Counted from the first letter of the stretch, positions 1 through 7,450 are shown. The stretch is DNA of 12,050 nt from Deltaproteobacteria bacterium (GCA_017417085.1 JAFPZV010000223.1:1-12050); one strand, 5' to 3'. The notes: a model not told the origin generated them from the letters alone. Program-made: numbers and translations.

Positions 1-1292
1 ACCAGACGCTCCGGCGACAGGTCCGCCAGCCGCTCCAGCACCTCGGGTTCTGCGCCCCCCCGCGGCGGATTGAGCACCGCAGCCGTTACCTTCAGTTCTT
101 CTGCAGCCAGCTCCTCCAGAATTTCGGCGGCGTCGCCCGCGCGGAAGGTGCAGTTGTGCAGCTTGTTCATGAAAGCGTTGTGACGGGCGTTGCGCACCGC
201 CTCTTCCGCCAGCTCGATGCCGACCACCCGTCCGGCGTCCTTCGCCAGATTGAGCGCGATGCCGCCGATGCCGCAGTAGATGTCCAGCACATTCTCCTTG
301 CGGTTGAGATCCAGCCACTTCCGGGTTATCTCATACATTGAGGCCGCCTGCGCGGGGTTGACCTGCACAAACGAAGTCGGCGCCATGCGCAGCCGCACAT
401 CGCCGATATTCATGATCAGGTCGTCAACTCCGAGCAGCCGCAGCGTCTCTCTCCCCATGACAATATTGCCTTCCCTGGGGTTGATGTTCTGCTGCACCGA
501 AATGACTTCCGGGACCTTGCGCTGCAGCCATTTCCCCAGATGGGTCAGTTGCTGGAAGTTACGCTCGGTTACCACAAAGGTCACCATCGCCTGACGGTTG
601 TTCGGTTCCACCCGCACCAGCAGATACCGCAGCAGGCCGGTTTTGCGGCGCTCGTCGAAGACAAAGATCCCCTGCCGCTCCACCTCTTCGCGCACCGTCC
701 GCACTATCTTGTTCACAAGAGGATGATGCAGCGGACATTCACCGATATCAATGACATTGTGGCTGCCGCGCCGGTACAGGCCAAGGTGCACCCGGCCGCG
801 TTCCTTGGTAAACACCAGCTTGGCGTTGATACGGTAGCCCAGCGGTTCGGGGGCGGGCAAAACCGGCCGCACCTCCAGATTGCGCAACTGCGGATAGTGC
901 TTCATCGCATCCTTCACCCGCTCTTCCTTGAAATTCAGCTGCTCCGCATAGTCCAGGGCAATGAGGGGGCAGCCCAGGCAGCGGCGCGAGCAGCGGCAGG
1001 GCGAGGGAATCCGGTGCGGATGCGGACGGATAATCTCCTTGAGCGCGCCGATAATGCGGCGCTGTCCGCGATGCGCCACCGCCACGCGTACCCTTTCCCC
1101 CGGCAGGGCGCCGCCTACCAGCACCTCATGCTGACCGTAACGGCCCACGCCGATGCCGTCATCGTTGAAATCAAGAATATCCACTTCCAAAAGCGCGTCT
1201 CCCCGGCGGGCCTCTTCCGACGCGGTTATGGTTTCAGCGCTTCTGGCGCCCTTTTCCGGACGCGGATCCTGCGGTTTGTGCGGGTACGTCAT
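1..1292 (-). CDS. rlmD: 23S rRNA (uracil-5-)-methyltransferase, RlmD/TrmA family (3' end beyond window)
   Basis: This is the first 430 codons of a SAM-dependent RNA m5U methyltransferase; the C-terminus lies left of base 1. Residues 31-88 fit a TRAM RNA-binding domain. Cysteines 99, 105 and 108 (C-x5-C-x2-C), with Cys186 in GECPLHH, match the spacing of the [4Fe-4S] ligands of E. coli RumA/RlmD. The SAM-binding motif is VLDIYCGIGGIALNLA (335-350). A motif IV variant, LNPPRGG, follows at 407-413, with Asn in place of the more common Asp; NPPR is also found in the RlmC branch. The catalytic Cys is expected beyond the window. I chose the ATG at 1292 because AGGA lies 6 bases upstream; an in-frame ATG at 1319 lacks a ribosome-binding site. 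RlmD versus RlmC-like target specificity is not settled by what is visible. Confidence 0.9.
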   Translation of the reverse strand, partial: MTYPHKPQDPRPEKGARSAETITASEEARRGDALLEVDILDFNDDGIGVGRYGQHEVLVGGALPGERVRVAVAHRGQRRIIGALKEIIRPHPHRIPSPCRCSRRCLGCPLIALDYAEQLNFKEERVKDAMKHYPQLRNLEVRPVLPAPEPLGYRINAKLVFTKERGRVHLGLYRRGSHNVIDIGECPLHHPLVNKIVRTVREEVERQGIFVFDERRKTGLLRYLLVRVEPNNRQAMVTFVVTERNFQQLTHLGKWLQRKVPEVISVQQNINPREGNIVMGRETLRLLGVDDLIMNIGDVRLRMAPTSFVQVNPAQAASMYEITRKWLDLNRKENVLDIYCGIGGIALNLAKDAGRVVGIELAEEAVRNARHNAFMNKLHNCTFRAGDAAEILEELAAEELKVTAAVLNPPRGGAEPEVLERLADLSPERL

Positions 1293-1333
1293 ATCAGTTC
1301 CTGTCTCTTTCGTTCCCATCAGGGGAAAAAACA

Positions 1334-1378
1334 GCCGGCGGGGTTTTCCCATTCAAACGGATTGTCCTCCCCGCCGGC
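1334..1378 (-). terminator. GC-rich stem-loop with U-tract: second terminator or leader attenuator
   Basis: A perfect 10-bp inverted repeat (1334-1343 with 1369-1378, GCCGGCGGGG type) encloses a 25-base loop. Read on the minus strand it is followed by TG and then six T residues, as in an intrinsic terminator. It lies between the etfA terminator and the rlmD start, so it could back up termination of the etf operon or attenuate rlmD. The rest of the 122-bp gap (1293-1414) shows only a weak candidate minus-strand promoter (TTGGCC, 16 bases, TATATG). Confidence 0.6.
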
Positions 1379-1390
1379 ATATAGAGTGGT

Positions 1391-1414
1391 GAAAAAAGTG
1401 GCCAAGCCACTTTT
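1391..1414 (-). terminator. Rho-independent terminator of the etf operon
   Basis: Directly after the etfA stop codon (TAG, 1417-1415) the minus strand folds into a 9-bp stem (AAAAGTGGC / GCCACTTTT) with a 3-base loop, and the T-run extends to six T residues. Confidence 0.85.
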
Positions 1415-2434
1415 CTATTTGAGCAGCTCGTTGACCTTCGCCATCACCTGAAAGGCGTCCGCCACGTACAGCACATCCGCCTTGCCGATGGCCCAGCCGC
1501 AGTTGGCATCCAGATTGACGGCGCGGCGCTCGCCGATGAAGCGCCAGCCCACGGTATGCGGCTCCTCGCCATGGCAGCAGGTCGCCAGGCCCTTGGGATG
1601 ACGGGGCGTCGCGCCCGTCTGGCCCACCTGGTTGAAATGGCTCAGGAACGAGATCACGGCGCCGGATTCGCTGGACTGATCCACCAGCGACTTGCTGCTG
1701 CCCAGCGAGGCCCGGGTCAGATCCAGAAAATCACGAATCAGCTTTTCGGCTTCCGGCACATGGGTCTGTCCGTCCGCCTGCTTGCGCGTCCAGCCAGCCC
1801 CCGCCACAAACAGCAGTTTCGCATCCGGACGAATGGTCTGCGCGTCGGCATCCGGCGTCTCATAGCCGACCACCTGCGTGCGGCAGGCGGGAGGCGCAAC
1901 CTCGACCTTTTCCAGTGCGGCCGTGCCGGGGCTTCCACTCCAGGGTTCAAAGACACCCCGATCCAGGGTCAGCAGCCAGGGCCGCTGCGCCCGATCCAGC
2001 GTTGCCTGCATGCGCTGCCGGTAGTACCAGCGTTGAATCCTGAGCGTTCCTTCGTCAGGCGTCAGCGCGCACACATGGGTTTCGATACGGCCATCCAGAC
2101 GCACCGCGGCTCCCGGCAGCGCCCGGGCAAAGCGGCTCGTCGCCGGGGCCAGCACCAGGGTTGCGCCGGACTTGCGCGCCAGCGCCTCTACGGCCGCCAC
2201 ATCCGTGGCATACCGCGCCGTGGCGAAATCCTCCCCTTCCACCGCCAGAAAGGCCTGCGCGCCGCATGTGGCGATGCTGTCGGCGGCAGCCTGCGCCGCC
2301 TTTCCCATCAAGCCCACGGTCAACGGCGCTCCAAGCGCGCCGGCCAGCCCCACCGCCGCGCCCAGCGTTTCCAGATCCGCGGCGGACAAGGCGCCATCAT
2401 CCTGAACATGCGCCAGAACCAGAAGAGTTTCCAT
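1415..2434 (-). CDS. etfA: Electron transfer flavoprotein alpha subunit (EtfA/FixB family), divergent
   Basis: This is the FAD-carrying subunit of an ETF heterodimer. It would take electrons from the operon's acyl-CoA dehydrogenase and pass them to the ETF:quinone oxidoreductase. At 339 residues it is near the usual length. The N-terminal alpha/beta domain covers about 1-190. The C-terminal FAD domain starts around LLFVAGAGW (207-215) and includes QVGQTG (269-274), the hallmark of EtfA. Departures from the classical subunit are clear: GASR before VD is GSSK (Lys248), about eight residues are inserted between VD and QVGQTG, the SGAIQH stretch reads GEEPH (His293 kept), and NKDPEAPIF reads NLDANCGWA. 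The start at 2434 has GGGAG about 9 bases upstream. It is the last gene of the operon. Family membership is secure; whether it acts as a classical or a special ETF is inference. Confidence 0.92.
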   Translation of the reverse strand: METLLVLAHVQDDGALSAADLETLGAAVGLAGALGAPLTVGLMGKAAQAAADSIATCGAQAFLAVEGEDFATARYATDVAAVEALARKSGATLVLAPATSRFARALPGAAVRLDGRIETHVCALTPDEGTLRIQRWYYRQRMQATLDRAQRPWLLTLDRGVFEPWSGSPGTAALEKVEVAPPACRTQVVGYETPDADAQTIRPDAKLLFVAGAGWTRKQADGQTHVPEAEKLIRDFLDLTRASLGSSKSLVDQSSESGAVISFLSHFNQVGQTGATPRHPKGLATCCHGEEPHTVGWRFIGERRAVNLDANCGWAIGKADVLYVADAFQVMAKVNELLK

Positions 2435-2456
2435 TACTTAAGACTCCCATATTGAA

Positions 2457-2474
2457 AACCGTCCTCAGACGGTT
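2457..2474 (-). other. Intercistronic stem-loop between etfB and etfA
   Basis: A 7-bp perfect stem (AACCGTC / GACGGTT) with a 4-base loop occupies the 67-bp gap between etfB and etfA. Only TTTTC follows on the transcribed strand, so it is at best a weak terminator. A role in mRNA processing or 3'-end protection is equally possible. Confidence 0.5.
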
Positions 2475-2501
2475 GAAAAATTGATTTTCCCGGCCTTGTT
2501 T

Positions 2502-3308
2502 CTATTTCTTCAGCCAGTCCACTATCTCCTGTGCAATCCCGTCCACCGGCATGTCCTTGACAATGCGCGTCTGCCGCTGCTGGGCGGGGAGTTCCACCGC
2601 CGCAAACGCGGCTCCCGCCGCAAGCGGCACCTTCGCGGCCCTTTGCAGCGCCGGCATGACCGTGCGCATGTTCTTCATGCCGATCTGGGGATTGTTCGGC
2701 GGCTCCGGCAGATTGCCGGTCGCCCAGCCCAGTACCGCGGGCGCTCCGGCGCAAACCGAAACCTGATAGCTGCCCCCCTCGATGCGCTCCCAAATCTTGA
2801 GGGAGCCGTCATCCTGAACCTCCAGTTCGTCCACCGCCAGAAACTGATCCGCAAGCCCCAGACGCTCGCCCACCATCTGCAGCGTGGTGCCGGCGTCACG
2901 CGAAGCGGAGGCACAGCCGCCAAACAGCAGCAACCGCTCACGCTCCAGGCCGGAAATGCCGCCAATGGCCTCCGCCAGCGCGGCAGCCGTCTCGAAGGAA
3001 TCGGTAAAGCCGCTTGCCGATCCGTCCAGCGCCACCAGCTCAAACTCCACCTTCTGCGCCACGGTCATCATCATCTGCTGCAGTTTCGCCTTGTTACCCA
3101 GGCTGACCAGCCAGATTTTGCTCCCCGGCGCCTTCTTCACCAGATTGGCCGCCTCGTAAAGGGCATGCGCGGCAAAGGGATCCAGTACCGCAGGCAGCAT
3201 CAGCTCGTTTTTGAGCGCGGGGCCATCCGCTCCCATCACCGGCGTCAGCGTCTGCAGCGGATCCGGTACCAGACTGCCGCACACAACAATATGAAAAGCC
3301 ACACTCAT
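2502..3308 (-). CDS. etfB: Electron transfer flavoprotein beta subunit (EtfB/FixA family), divergent
   Basis: This is the partner subunit of the EtfA encoded 67 bp downstream. At 268 residues it has the family length. Recognisable parts are DPFAAHALYEAANL (43-56), equivalent to the usual NP-x-D-x-x-A-x-EEAL helix; the segment ending in GGCASASRDAG (130-140), at the place of the nucleotide-binding GKQAIDGDTGQ motif; and ERIEGGSYQV (174-183), followed by the PAVL and NEP-like stretch. The nucleotide motif is strongly altered: DGDTG is replaced by SRDAG. The usual LRLNEPRYPSLPNIMKA region reads WATGNLPEPPNNPQIGMKNM (195-214). Start at 3308 with GGGAG about 9 bases upstream. The pairing with etfA and the position after the quinone oxidoreductase support the call. 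AMP binding, or a different bound nucleotide, cannot be predicted. Confidence 0.92.
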   Translation of the reverse strand: MSVAFHIVVCGSLVPDPLQTLTPVMGADGPALKNELMLPAVLDPFAAHALYEAANLVKKAPGSKIWLVSLGNKAKLQQMMMTVAQKVEFELVALDGSASGFTDSFETAAALAEAIGGISGLERERLLLFGGCASASRDAGTTLQMVGERLGLADQFLAVDELEVQDDGSLKIWERIEGGSYQVSVCAGAPAVLGWATGNLPEPPNNPQIGMKNMRTVMPALQRAAKVPLAAGAAFAAVELPAQQRQTRIVKDMPVDGIAQEIVDWLKK

Positions 3309-3345
3309 TTCTTTTTCTCCCTTGCAAAGTAAAAGTCTTTAAAGC

Positions 3346-3362
3346 ACCGTTCCCAAAACGGT
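3346..3362 (-). other. Intercistronic stem-loop between ETF:QO gene and etfB
   Basis: A 6-bp stem (ACCGTT / AACGGT) with a 5-base loop lies in the 59-bp gap. It shares the ACCGT...ACGGT core with the stem-loop in the etfB-etfA gap. No T-run follows on the minus strand, so it is not a normal terminator. Confidence 0.4.
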
Positions 3363-3367
3363 CGCCG

Positions 3368-5209
3368 TCAATTTTCCGCGGAATGCAGTCCGCCGGAACC
3401 GGCCCGGAAATCGACGTTGCCGCGCTCCGGATCCGCCGTTCTTCCCTGGGTGCAGTTCCATACACAGGCGCCGCAGTGCACGCATTTTTCCCGGTCGAAA
3501 TTGGGCACTCCGCCGTTTTCACCCGGCGTAATCGCCTGACCGGAACAGATCTCGGCGCACAGCTGCGGATGGCAGTCGCGGCAGCGCTGCGGATCGACAA
3601 AGGCCACATGATCGGCAAAGCCGCCGGCGGCCTGCACCTTGCCGCCCATGAGCAGGGCATCCTGATGCGAGACAATCAGCTGCCCATCCGGAACAATCTT
3701 CGGCCAGCCCATCCTGTCCATCACCGCATCGTGCAGGGTATTGCCATTCACGCGCGCCTGCGCTCCCATTTCCGCCAGCTCGTCTTCCCTGATCCTGCCC
3801 GCGCAGAGCTCCTTGAGCGGTTTAAGCATCTCCCAGGGTCTGCGGATCTTCGCATGGACATTGAGCATGCCGCCAGTCATTCCGGTCAGGCCCATTCCCA
3901 GAAGCCCGGGGACAAATCCACGCTGGAAACCGTCGCGGGCATGAGTGGCAGCCCGGCATTCCTTCTCCACCCAGCTGGCGCGCCGCCGGTCGCCATAGGC
4001 GCGTTCGAGGTTTTCCCAGGTAAAGGGCTCGTGTTTTTTCAGCAGTTCGATCACGCCTTTGGCCAGCAGCACACCCGTGGTCCAGGCTTCATCCACACCG
4101 GCTCCCGCCAGGACATTGGTGGATCCGGAGCCCTCGCCGATCCGGGCGCAGCCGTTCACCGCCCAGAAAGGCTCGCCGCGCTTGCCCGATTCCTGCAGGC
4201 TCTTGGCGCCCCAGGAGCGCAGACGGCCGCCCGCGATATGCCGCCAAATGGCAGGATGCCGCATCCAGTGCTGCAGGGTGCGGTAGCCGGTCCGGCAGGG
4301 GCTGGGCAGCCACGAAGGTACAAAAACACCCATCGAGGCAATCCGGTCGGGATGCACATAGAAGAAGCCGAAAATATCCGGTTCCGGGAAACCGAAAGTA
4401 TGGAAAACAGTCCCGGCCGGCAGGGAACAGTACTGCGGCAGCTCCACCACCGCCTTCATGCCCAGCGCCCATTCACGTTGATGATGGCCGTCCGGCAGTC
4501 CAAAACGCCGGTCAAGTTCGCGTCCCACCGCGCCCACCGGGCCATCGCCGACCACGGTCAAGGCCGCGCGCACCTGCATGCCGGGCAAATATCCCGGCCC
4601 CGGCGTGCCGTCTTTCTCCACGCCCTGATCCGCGAGCTGCACGCCCACGACCGTGTTCTCCTCGATAAGGGGAGCGGCCACCGGCGTCCCCGGCCAGATC
4701 TGCACCAGACCGGTTCCCATCAGCCGCGCGCCCACCCACTGGCAGAACTGCCCCAGGGAGAGCACCAGTCCGTCATCCTTGCTCAAAAAAGGCGGAATCC
4801 ACGGCAGTTCGAAGGCGTTGTCGTGCAGCAGCAAGCGCCCGCCCAGTTTGAGCGCCCGATCGGCAGCACGCATCAGAGCGCCGCGCCTGCTGGCACCGTA
4901 GGGATCCAGCAGGTAGAACATCTTCTCCTGCGCAACCGGTGCCGCCATGGGAATCTCTTCCGCCTTCAGATCCGGAAACGAGTTACGAATGCCGCGCGCC
5001 CTGGTCACCACGCCGGAAACGCCGAAACCGATATCATCCGCCCGCTCGTAGCAGACCACCTGCAGGGGCAGCCCCGGTGCCACCGCACTGGGCAGCAGCA
5101 CCGCGCCGGAATCGTCGGTCATCGCCCCGGAAAGCGTTGTGAGAAATCCGGCGGTCGCAGGGCCAAAACCGACACAGGCTATATCAACTTCCATCATGGG
5201 ATTTTCCAT
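3368..5209 (-). CDS. ETF:quinone oxidoreductase-type flavoprotein with C-terminal ferredoxin domain (FixC-FixX fusion)
   Basis: This peripheral membrane flavoprotein should move electrons from reduced ETF to menaquinone. The 613 residues open with a Rossmann FAD motif, GFGPATAG (14-21). Later come an FAD-dependent oxidoreductase segment, GEGSGSTNVLAGAGVDEAW, and a hydrophobic Gly/Met-rich stretch (GLLGMGLTGMTGG) of a kind expected near the membrane-binding surface. The C-terminal domain holds eight cysteines: 543, 546, 551, 555 (CxxCx4Cx3C) and 576, 579, 582, 586 (CxxCxxCx3C). Classical ETF:QO has four, ligating one [4Fe-4S] cluster. The start at 5209 is set by AAGGAG 7 bases upstream; an in-frame ATG also occurs a few codons later. 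It sits between the acyl-CoA dehydrogenase and etfB. The family is secure; the quinone as acceptor is inferred from the family and from menA in this window. Confidence 0.88.
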   Translation of the reverse strand: MENPMMEVDIACVGFGPATAGFLTTLSGAMTDDSGAVLLPSAVAPGLPLQVVCYERADDIGFGVSGVVTRARGIRNSFPDLKAEEIPMAAPVAQEKMFYLLDPYGASRRGALMRAADRALKLGGRLLLHDNAFELPWIPPFLSKDDGLVLSLGQFCQWVGARLMGTGLVQIWPGTPVAAPLIEENTVVGVQLADQGVEKDGTPGPGYLPGMQVRAALTVVGDGPVGAVGRELDRRFGLPDGHHQREWALGMKAVVELPQYCSLPAGTVFHTFGFPEPDIFGFFYVHPDRIASMGVFVPSWLPSPCRTGYRTLQHWMRHPAIWRHIAGGRLRSWGAKSLQESGKRGEPFWAVNGCARIGEGSGSTNVLAGAGVDEAWTTGVLLAKGVIELLKKHEPFTWENLERAYGDRRRASWVEKECRAATHARDGFQRGFVPGLLGMGLTGMTGGMLNVHAKIRRPWEMLKPLKELCAGRIREDELAEMGAQARVNGNTLHDAVMDRMGWPKIVPDGQLIVSHQDALLMGGKVQAAGGFADHVAFVDPQRCRDCHPQLCAEICSGQAITPGENGGVPNFDREKCVHCGACVWNCTQGRTADPERGNVDFRAGSGGLHSAEN

Positions 5210-5233
5210 ACATCAGCTCCTTGCCCGATTCGC

Positions 5234-5277
5234 GGGACCGCCTTTTCCCCTTGTCACGCCAGGAGAAAAGGCGGCCC
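5234..5277 (-). other. Long intercistronic stem-loop between acyl-CoA dehydrogenase and ETF:QO genes
   Basis: A perfect 10-bp inverted repeat (CCGCCTTTTC at 5238-5247 with GAAAAGGCGG at 5265-5274) extends by GGG/CCC across a one-base bulge. No T-run follows on the minus strand. It is therefore more likely an mRNA stability or processing element than a terminator. It lies in the 92-bp gap, just before the ribosome-binding site of the next gene. Confidence 0.55.
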
Positions 5278-5301
5278 GTTTTCAAAAACATCGAAACCGC
5301 A

Positions 5302-7362
5302 TCACACCGGATAGTCGGGAATTTCCGGAATGACGATTTTGGTCAGCGCCAGCGCAACCCGATCCTGGGCCAGATGCATCCCGGCCAAACCACGATCCAG
5401 TTTACGGCGCAACGCGGCGAACTCCTCGTCTTCGGCCTCTTCACGCTGGAAGCCGCAGACCAGTTCCGCGCAGATCCGGCCCACTTCACCGGCGGCCCGT
5501 CCGGCCTGCATCGCGGCCAGATCGTTGAACAGGTTGACCATGCCCTCCAGCCCTTCCGCCAAAAGCGGACTCTCCGGGCCTTTGGCGGCCAGTTCCAGAG
5601 CATCCAGAATCTGGTAACGGGAGGCCAGAAGCCAGCAGAGCGCATCCGACAGCGGAAAGACCACGCCATGGCGCTGCCCGTGATACAGCGGCTTGCCTTC
5701 GGCGTCGTTGTGGGACTGCAGCCAGGCAACCGTCCACAGCCACAGATCGATGCCGGCGGCAAGCGTCGCCGCGCCGACTTCCGGGTTGGAAGCGGCCAAC
5801 GCGCGCAGATCCTTTGCCCATGCGCGCATCTGCGCCAAAAAGAGCGGATTGACCAGCGTCAGGCTCATCTGGCGCCGCTGTACCGCTTCCGGTCCCTCAT
5901 AAGTGGCCTCCAGCTGCGCGTCGGTCCACTTGTGGAACAGGAAACCCGGGCAGTCCTCGGTAATGCCGTAGCCGCCCATGAGCGTCACCGCCTCGCGCAT
6001 CATCACCGCCGTGTGTCCGGTATTCCAGAGCTTGCAGGCCGGGCACAGAATGTTGGCCTGGGCCTCCAAAAGCAAAAACCGGATCAGGGGATTGGCGTTC
6101 AGTTCCGTAGAGCGGGGATCGGCCGGATCCATGGAAATGGCCTCCAGCGCATCCTTTTCCAGGGATTTGAAGAGTTTCATCCGCGCCCTGGCGCCTTCCA
6201 CGCCCTGACGTACCAGCTCCTCATCCTTTTCACGCTCCACCGGATCAAATTCGTCCAGCAGCCTGAGCGCGGCAAAGCCCAGCGATGCCGCCGCCTCGCC
6301 CGCGGCCCAGACCGAAGCCAGCCGCTGGATGGCGTCATCCTTTTGCTGAAGTCCCAGTTCATGCCGCGGACTGCCTGGCGCTCCCGCAGCTCCTCCTCTG
6401 AACCGGCTCCGCTGATAACGGATGATCGGCTCCACCGCGGAGATCAGTTTGGCGGCGCTCATGAGCCCGATGGGCACACGGGTGCGGCGGAACACCGCCT
6501 CAATCACCTCGCTGTGATTGAAGTTGGGCACTATCACGCCGTCCTTGACCGTATAGCCGCCGACAATCCTCGACGCCGGGACGGTCAGGCTGAAAATGGG
6601 ATCACGTGTGGAGGAGAGCTGGTGCACCATCTTCATGGTAGGCGCGCCGCGATCGAAGATTCCCGGATCCCCCTTTTCCAGAATGACCATGCAGCTGCCC
6701 TTGATCCGTTCGTCACCGGAATCCACAGCGGCCGTCACGAAGCTGGCGAAATCCATATTGGTAATGAAACGCCCGCGTTTTTCGACTTTCAGCAGCGGCT
6801 CACCGTTTTCCGGCCATTCCGCAACGCTGACCCGGCCAGACACCACACCGGTATCCACACCCACATAGGGAAGTGGTTCGGTCAACGCAAAGGCGCCCCG
6901 CCACACCGGACGATCCTCGCCCGGCTGAGGCGGTACGCAGCGGCTCATGTAGTCCTGTTTCTGCTCCGGAGTTCCCCTTTCATGAATGGGAGAAAGCGCC
7001 AGATTGCTGGCCATGGAGCAGGTGGCCGCGCCTCCGTCCACCCAGGCCAGCTCGAAACAGACCAATCCCAGAGCCAGATTCTTGGGCCCGGCCAGAAAAC
7101 CGCCTTCTTCCGGCTCCATGTAAAGCGTCGTCAGGCCCGCCGCGTCAAAAGCCTCCAGCATCTCGTTCTTGCGGTCGTTCCACTCATGATTGCGGCGCTG
7201 TCCTTCCGCCACCAGATGCGCCACCACGCCACGCGCCACCCCGCGCGCAGACTGAACCACCATCTGCAAATCGTAACGATCCTCGTAACGCCACAGGATC
7301 TGACGCACCGCATCTCCCGGAAGCGTAGCGGCAATTGCTCTCTCTTTCGCTTCAATACCCAT
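5302..7362 (-). CDS. Long acyl-CoA dehydrogenase family flavoprotein with C-terminal extension
   Basis: First gene of the ETF operon. It should oxidise an acyl-CoA to the enoyl-CoA and hand electrons to the EtfAB encoded downstream. The protein has 686 residues against about 380 for a classical family member. The N-terminal alpha domain spans roughly 20-150. The middle beta domain holds GAFALTEP (156-163). The C-terminal alpha domain contains LMGGYGITED (461-470) and TYEGPEAVQ (487-495), in which Glu489 matches the catalytic base of MCAD-type enzymes. A charged insert lies at about 370-425 and an all-helical extension at about 510-686. Start: ATG at 7362, with AAGGAG 8 bases upstream; the TTG one codon earlier is not preferred. 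The substrate is unknown. Length and layout recall very-long-chain or AidB-like branches rather than short-chain enzymes, but this is only an analogy. Confidence 0.9.
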   Translation of the reverse strand: MGIEAKERAIAATLPGDAVRQILWRYEDRYDLQMVVQSARGVARGVVAHLVAEGQRRNHEWNDRKNEMLEAFDAAGLTTLYMEPEEGGFLAGPKNLALGLVCFELAWVDGGAATCSMASNLALSPIHERGTPEQKQDYMSRCVPPQPGEDRPVWRGAFALTEPLPYVGVDTGVVSGRVSVAEWPENGEPLLKVEKRGRFITNMDFASFVTAAVDSGDERIKGSCMVILEKGDPGIFDRGAPTMKMVHQLSSTRDPIFSLTVPASRIVGGYTVKDGVIVPNFNHSEVIEAVFRRTRVPIGLMSAAKLISAVEPIIRYQRSRFRGGAAGAPGSPRHELGLQQKDDAIQRLASVWAAGEAAASLGFAALRLLDEFDPVEREKDEELVRQGVEGARARMKLFKSLEKDALEAISMDPADPRSTELNANPLIRFLLLEAQANILCPACKLWNTGHTAVMMREAVTLMGGYGITEDCPGFLFHKWTDAQLEATYEGPEAVQRRQMSLTLVNPLFLAQMRAWAKDLRALAASNPEVGAATLAAGIDLWLWTVAWLQSHNDAEGKPLYHGQRHGVVFPLSDALCWLLASRYQILDALELAAKGPESPLLAEGLEGMVNLFNDLAAMQAGRAAGEVGRICAELVCGFQREEAEDEEFAALRRKLDRGLAGMHLAQDRVALALTKIVIPEIPDYPV

Positions 7363-7422
7363 CAAAATATCTCCTTTTAAAAAATCGGCTCTAAAAAACC
7401 GGACAAATCCAAAAAATATTCA

Positions 7423-7450
7423 ATATTAGCCAGCGCACCCGCTAAGGCAA
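7423..7450 (-). promoter_or_regulatory. Candidate promoter of the acyl-CoA dehydrogenase/ETF operon
   Basis: On the minus strand TTGCCT (7450-7445) and TAATAT (7428-7423) are 16 bases apart, which suits a sigma-70-type promoter with a leader of about 50 bases before the ATG at 7362. The match is moderate (4/6 at the -10). The rest of the 7363-7485 spacer is A/T-rich with no other clear element. Confidence 0.45.

Noticed and set aside
1294..1380. Possible 28-residue leader peptide ending one base before the rlmD start
   Set aside because: No ribosome-binding site before its ATG and no run of regulatory codons; most of it is just the GC-rich hairpin.
3383..5314. Long plus-strand open frame (643 codons) opposite the ETF:QO gene
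   Set aside because: Rich in His/Arg/Gln/Pro with no family resemblance. It is the antisense shadow of a GC-rich gene whose minus-strand product is clearly recognisable.
5221..7380. Long plus-strand open frame (719 codons) opposite the acyl-CoA dehydrogenase gene
   Set aside because: Same antisense shadow effect: biased composition, no recognisable domain, and the opposite strand carries a confident enzyme with a ribosome-binding site.
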